From: Bifidobacterium tsurumiense
GTDB taxonomy: Bacteria; Actinomycetota; Actinomycetes; Actinomycetales; Bifidobacteriaceae
Assembly: GCF_000741765.1 (NCBI RefSeq)
Contig: NZ_JGZU01000013.1
Coordinates: forward strand, 1 to 38,174
Length of the DNA stretch: 38,174 nt
Reading direction: 5' to 3'
Shown here: piece after piece, positions 34,754 through 38,174 of the stretch
Numbering within the stretch: the first letter of the stretch is position 1
How the letters are laid out: each line of letters starts with the position of its first letter
Position numbers and translations under genes: made by a program
Notes under the pieces: model-generated
What the model saw: the letters and a program-made list of their open reading frames with translations, nothing else
What the model was told of the DNA's origin: nothing
Database searches by the model: none

Positions 34754-34886
34754 TTGAATCCAAAAATTCAACCAACAAAGCCTCGTAAGAGGCAGCGACA
34801 GACATATCAGAAGATATATCAGAATCGCGCATAACAGCCATTTGAATGGCAACAGCGCAATTGAATTCATGAGGAAGGCATACGTC

Positions 34887-36026
34887 ATGGCAGATAAAGA
34901 CGCAACTAGTCAAGACGCAGCAGCGCAGGCATTGGCAGATGCTGCACAAGCCGGCAACACAGACTTGAAGTCCGATACTTCACATGCAATTGATGCAGCA
35001 TATAAGGAAAACATGGCCTCTTCAACCAAATCATCCACCAAAACCGAGCTCAAAGCGCGTAAAGATACGACTGTTTTGATTATCTGCGGCGGGCTCAGCC
35101 ATGAACGCGATATTTCCCTCAGCTCAGGTCACCGCGTAGGCGGATTCCTCGAAGATGCCGGGTGGCATGTTGTCTTCCATGACATGGACAGTGATCTGAT
35201 TGAATATCTCAATAATCCAAGCACTCGTCCCGATATCGTATGGCCTTTGCTCCATGGGGCCAATGGCGAGGACGGTTCCATTAGGGATGTGCTGGAGATG
35301 GTCGGCCTGCCATATATCGGCTCTCGTGCCAAGGCTTCGCGCACCGCTTGGAGCAAACCTATTGCCAAGAATGTGGTGCGAAAGCTCGGCGGATTGAATA
35401 CTCCTCATTCGGTGACCTTGCCGGAATCCATGTTCCGCGAACTCGGTGCCGGCAAGGTAATCGATCTGCTTGTTCAATCCATGGGTTTGCCGCTTTTCAT
35501 CAAGCCCACTATGGGTGGATCTGCAATGGGCTGCACACTGGTAACCGATGCGAAGCAGCTGCCTCAGGCCATGGTGAGCTGCTTTGCCTATGGCGATGTG
35601 GCGCTTGTCGAACAGGCCGTCACAGGAACCGAGGTTTCTGTTTCCATTCTTGATATTGACGGAAAGCCTCTGGTATTGCCTCCTTTGGAGATTTCCACAC
35701 CGAATGGCACCTATGACTATGATGCCCGATATACGCCTGGCCCTACTGATTTCTATGTTCCTGCGCGGCTTCCTCAGGAGATTCTGAAGGCTGTTCAGGA
35801 TGCAGCGTTGGCAGCGCATCGCACGCTCAGTCTCCGTGATATTTCCCGAACAGATTTCATTGTGGACGCTGACGGCATTCCTCAATTCCTGGAATCGAAT
35901 GTGACTCCTGGCATGACAGATACTTCTTTGCTCCCGCAGGCTGCGGTCGCTGCAGGATATAATCTGGCTGATCTGTATTCACAACTGGTCGAGTCGGTCT
36001 TGCGCCAAAATCGAGCCGAGGCTTAA
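34887..36026 (+). CDS. D-alanine--D-alanine ligase-like ATP-grasp enzyme
   Basis: The 379-residue protein carries the Ddl signatures GGLSHERDISLSSG, HGANGEDGSIRD, the ATP-grasp lysine region LFIKPTMGGSAMG and the C-terminal ESNVTPGMTDTSL metal and phosphate motif. Ddl joins two D-alanines for peptidoglycan precursors. Residues 1-63 form an extra Ala/Ser/Thr/Lys-rich polar extension before the domain, longer than in typical Ddl. The ATG at 34887 was chosen for the strong GAGGAAGG eight bases upstream; an ATG at 35012 would remove most of the extension. The GSAMG in place of the usual GSS.G is a small deviation, so a dipeptide ligase paralogue remains possible. Confidence 0.8.
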   Translation: MADKDATSQDAAAQALADAAQAGNTDLKSDTSHAIDAAYKENMASSTKSSTKTELKARKDTTVLIICGGLSHERDISLSSGHRVGGFLEDAGWHVVFHDMDSDLIEYLNNPSTRPDIVWPLLHGANGEDGSIRDVLEMVGLPYIGSRAKASRTAWSKPIAKNVVRKLGGLNTPHSVTLPESMFRELGAGKVIDLLVQSMGLPLFIKPTMGGSAMGCTLVTDAKQLPQAMVSCFAYGDVALVEQAVTGTEVSVSILDIDGKPLVLPPLEISTPNGTYDYDARYTPGPTDFYVPARLPQEILKAVQDAALAAHRTLSLRDISRTDFIVDADGIPQFLESNVTPGMTDTSLLPQAAVAAGYNLADLYSQLVESVLRQNRAEA

Positions 36027-36060
36027 GGCTGCATATTCGCATAACCCAGATGCGCATAGT

Positions 36061-36081
36061 TGTGGAGTCATGAACTCCACA
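36061..36081 (+). terminator. Small hairpin after the D-Ala ligase-like gene
   Basis: TGTGGAGT-CATGA-ACTCCACA forms an 8-bp stem with a 5-base loop 34 bases after the stop codon. No T run follows, so it may be an attenuating or processing structure instead of a full terminator. Confidence 0.4.
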
Positions 36082-36274
36082 GAGGAGTAGTGAATTCCAG
36101 CGGAAGCGAATCCAAGCGAATGCGGGTTTCAGCGAGATTTGTGTCTGTGGATGCAGAATTCGGCAGAAACTGGTTCTGTCAGATTCGGTCAGGCAAAACC
36201 CATGAGGAGTCTGGTCGTCAGAGTAAAGGTTTTGCGCTGTCGGCACACTGGTCTGATGATGTTATGGTGGACGC

Positions 36275-37219
36275 ATGACTGAACAGCAGCGTGATGTAAT
36301 TATCGTAGGATCCGGCCCTGCCGGATACACAGCAGCCCTCTACCTTGCCCGTGCAGGATATAAGCCTCTGGTTATTGCAGGTGCACTCACCCCTGGCGGA
36401 CAGCTGATGAATACCACCGAAGTCGAAAACTTCCCTGGCTTTATCGATGGAATCATGGGTCCTGAATTGATGGAATCCATGCAGAAGCAGGCCGAAAAAT
36501 TCGGTGCCGAGATTCTGCTGGATGACGTCGTTTCTGTTGATCTTGATGGCGAAGTCAAGACTGTAACCGTTGATCAGGGCGATACGTATTCCGCAAAGGC
36601 TGTGGTGATCACCACTGGCGCAGAATATCGCAAGCTTGGAGTCCCGGGTGAGGTCGAGTATTCAGGTCGCGGTGTTTCTTACTGCGCCACCTGTGACGGC
36701 TTCTTCTTCCGCAATAAGCCGATCGTGGTGATCGGTGGCGGTGATAGTGCATTTGAAGAAGCAGACTTCCTCAGCCGCTTCGGATCTTCGGTGACTTTGA
36801 TCCACCGACGTGACGAATTCCGTGCTTCCAAGATCATGGTTGACCGCGCTCGTGCAAACGAAAAGATTACGTTCCGCACCAATGCAGTCGTTGAATCCGT
36901 CAATGGCAATGACTCCGGTGCACAAAGCGTAACCCTGCGCGATACCGTAACCGGTGAAACCTCTGAAATGCCCGCTGAAGGCGTTTTCGTGGCCATTGGA
37001 CATGAACCTTCAAGCAAGTTCCTCAACGGCGCTGTGAAGACCGATGATCATGGATACATCCTTGTTGATGGCGCTTCGACCCGTACCAATGTTCCAGGAG
37101 TATTTGCCGCTGGTGATGTGGTGGATAGTGTCTATCGACAGGCTATTTCCTCTGCCGGTATGGGCTGCCGTGCCGCATTGGATGCGCAGGCCTATCTGAC
37201 TTCTTTGGAAGAGGCCTAA
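36275..37219 (+). CDS. trxB: Thioredoxin-disulfide reductase
   Basis: The 314-residue flavoenzyme reduces thioredoxin with NADPH. It has the FAD-binding GSGPAGYTAAL (12-22), the redox CATC (Cys137, Cys140) in SYCATCDGFF, the NADPH-binding GGGDSAFEEA, the HRRDEFRAS motif typical of NADPH preference, and the final FAD motif GVFAAGDVVD. The length is normal. The start ATG has only a weak GGTGGA upstream. It is followed by a strong terminator. No thioredoxin gene follows, in contrast to the trxB-trxC pair of mycobacteria. Confidence 0.97.
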   Translation: MTEQQRDVIIVGSGPAGYTAALYLARAGYKPLVIAGALTPGGQLMNTTEVENFPGFIDGIMGPELMESMQKQAEKFGAEILLDDVVSVDLDGEVKTVTVDQGDTYSAKAVVITTGAEYRKLGVPGEVEYSGRGVSYCATCDGFFFRNKPIVVIGGGDSAFEEADFLSRFGSSVTLIHRRDEFRASKIMVDRARANEKITFRTNAVVESVNGNDSGAQSVTLRDTVTGETSEMPAEGVFVAIGHEPSSKFLNGAVKTDDHGYILVDGASTRTNVPGVFAAGDVVDSVYRQAISSAGMGCRAALDAQAYLTSLEEA

Positions 37220-37269
37220 ACACGCTGCTTATGCATTCTCAAGGATGCATCTAAAGAGCAATTACGTTA

Positions 37270-37310
37270 GGGGCGTTAGCGGGTTATCCTGCTAACGCCC
37301 CTTTCATTTT
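37270..37310 (+). terminator. Terminator after trxB
   Basis: GGGGCGTTAGC (37270-37280) and GCTAACGCCCC (37291-37301) pair perfectly over 11 bp, then TTTCATTTT follows. It is a standard intrinsic terminator. Confidence 0.95.
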
Positions 37311-37925
37311 CGGCATGATTTGAAGAAAGCACTGTATGGGTAAACATACCGCTAAAGCTCTACGCTGGAACCGCTGACATATATCCTGAACAATCTCATT
37401 TTGACTGTGCTATGCCATTTAATGAACTCACATGCATTGTCAGTAGGTCGCTACAAATACAGATAGGCACTGCGGAGGTTTTCTTGGAGATAGTCACACA
37501 ACTCCTTATCGCATTGTCTAAATAGAGGTGAAATACTCTATATAGTTAAACAAGCAAATTAAGCACATATATATTCTTCGTACCATCCAACTTTGCAACA
37601 AGGCATAACACATATATGTCCGGAATATGTTGAAGGCAATACTCCGAGATGATGCACCCATACAAGAGAATGTATTTCTACAGAGCCTGATCAACAAATC
37701 TCGCAAAGTATGGATGTTCTATCTCAAACAAGAATGTTCAGCATAGTTTGCATTTCTTATTCACCCTTATGATCGTGATGCCTGAAATATATCTGTCCGA
37801 CAACGATGACGGTAAATATGATAATGAAGAAAATAATATCTGATGGCTCAATACTCATCAGCATTATGATATCTTCCATGCCTGCAACGCTGATTCCCTG
37901 TTATTTGTTTTGTGTATATAAGAAT
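37311..37925. other. AT-rich intergenic stretch between trxB and the rRNA operon
   Basis: These 615 bases are visibly more A/T-rich than the rest of the window. Apart from the small minus-strand ORF at 37757-37879 I see no supportable gene; other frames lack start signals or familiar composition. It may be acquired or decayed DNA between two terminators. Confidence 0.6.
37757..37879 (-). CDS. Possible 40-residue membrane peptide
   Basis: On the minus strand an ATG at 37879 opens a 40-codon frame ending in TAA at 37757-37759. The peptide starts with an acidic N-terminus (MEDIIMLMSIEPSD), continues as one hydrophobic segment (IIFFIIIFTVIVVG, about residues 15-28) and ends in a charged tail with RHHDHKGE. 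This is the general plan of small membrane proteins, including some type I toxins. The ribosome-binding site is weak (gcaggc) and no close family is recognised. It lies directly downstream of the rRNA operon terminator on the same strand. A chance frame in AT-rich DNA is quite possible. Confidence 0.3.
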   Translation of the reverse strand: MEDIIMLMSIEPSDIIFFIIIFTVIVVGQIYFRHHDHKGE

Positions 37926-37970
37926 AAAAAAGGGACCTCCGGTGGCTGTTGTGCCGTCGGGGGTCCCTTT
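37926..37970 (-). terminator. rRNA operon terminator
   Basis: On the minus strand AAAGGGACCCCCGACGG pairs with CCGGAGGTCCC, and TTTTTTATTC follows. It is 10 bases past the 5S rRNA 3' end and is a strong intrinsic terminator for the ribosomal RNA operon. Confidence 0.93.
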
Positions 37971-37979
37971 GTGAAGTGT

Positions 37980-38097
37980 GATGCGGCGGTGTGCTACTCT
38001 CCCACACGCTCTCGCGTGCAGTACCATCGCCGTGCCAGGCCTTAGCTTCCGGGTTCGGAATGGTTCCGGGCGTCTTTCCTGGGCCATGGCCGCCGCA
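37980..38097 (-). rRNA. rrf: 5S ribosomal RNA
   Basis: The minus strand carries a full-length 5S rRNA of about 117 bases, with terminal helix GCGGCGGCCATGG ... CACCGCCGCATC, the loop-A and helix II/III sequence CCGAACCCGGAAGCTAAG, and the helix IV-V region ACGGCGATGGTACTG. It is the last gene of an rRNA operon whose 23S gene would lie beyond the right edge. Confidence 0.96.
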
Positions 38098-38174
38098 AAT
38101 CTTATGTTATCCCGGCCGGGAGGATCGAACCCTTCCCAGCGGGGGTGCCGGTTGTTTGGGAACCGGACGGTGGA
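38098..38174 (-). other. 23S-5S spacer (partial)
   Basis: The last 77 bases lie upstream of 5S on the minus strand. They contain inverted repeats (CCGGTT/AACCGG and a CCCGGCCGGG palindrome) consistent with processing stems of the rRNA transcript. The 23S 3' end is not recognised within the window. Confidence 0.6.

Noticed and set aside
37518..37706. 62-codon minus-strand frame in the AT-rich region
   Set aside because: It would start with TTG without a ribosome-binding site and has mixed Cys/Arg/aromatic composition; it is less convincing than the 40-codon frame nearby.

Overview
The window looks like chromosomal DNA of a Bifidobacterium or close relative (Actinomycetota, Bifidobacteriaceae). 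The reasons are the moderately high G+C, the CCA transferase / Nudix / DUF6049-like / MurJ-pseudokinase / thioredoxin reductase order that is typical of actinobacteria, a 6C-type small RNA, Rib-repeat surface protein architecture, and a homopolymeric G tract of the kind used for phase variation in bifidobacterial surface genes. The species cannot be named from the sequence alone.

Layout. Positions 1-1500 hold an unrecognised ORF end, tRNA-Gly(CCC) and the membrane protease HtpX (all but the first on the minus strand). Positions 1760-7100 are one very large minus-strand cell-wall-anchored protein (about 1,700 residues, 13 tandem Rib-type repeats, sorting signal). Its signal peptide is split by an 11-G tract that currently puts the ATG out of frame with the body, so it is an apparent phase-OFF allele. 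Positions 7450-15155 form a glycoside module: a GtrA-like membrane protein translationally coupled to a cytoplasmic-type GH3 enzyme, an orphan LytTR response regulator on the opposite strand, and a second GH3 with permuted domain order and membrane anchors at both ends. Positions 15500-18830 hold a Ser/Thr protein kinase with a polytopic membrane C-terminus and a membrane-tethered DsbA-like thiol oxidoreductase. tRNA-Thr(TGT) and the 6C RNA follow at 19.2-19.5 kb.

Positions 19900-24040 carry an Rpf/G5-like cell-wall hydrolase, rsmA, ispE and a LytR_C-domain protein, tightly packed on the plus strand. Convergent to them is the CCA-adding enzyme (minus). Divergent from that enzyme run a Nudix hydrolase, a large DUF6049-like membrane protein and a MurJ flippase fused to a pseudokinase and an extracellular C-terminal domain, all overlapping or abutting. 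After a strong terminator come an aminotransferase, a D-Ala-D-Ala-ligase-like ATP-grasp enzyme and thioredoxin reductase. The right end is a 600-bp AT-rich stretch with one possible 40-residue membrane peptide, then the terminator and 5S rRNA of an rRNA operon read on the minus strand.

Functionally, much of the window concerns the cell envelope: lipid II flipping, D-Ala-D-Ala synthesis, wall remodelling, kinase signalling, disulphide chemistry and a switchable surface protein. The most interesting items are the phase-variable surface gene, the permuted membrane-tethered GH3 next to an orphan LytTR regulator, the 6C RNA with its overlapping alternative pairings, and the small membrane ORF beside the rRNA operon.
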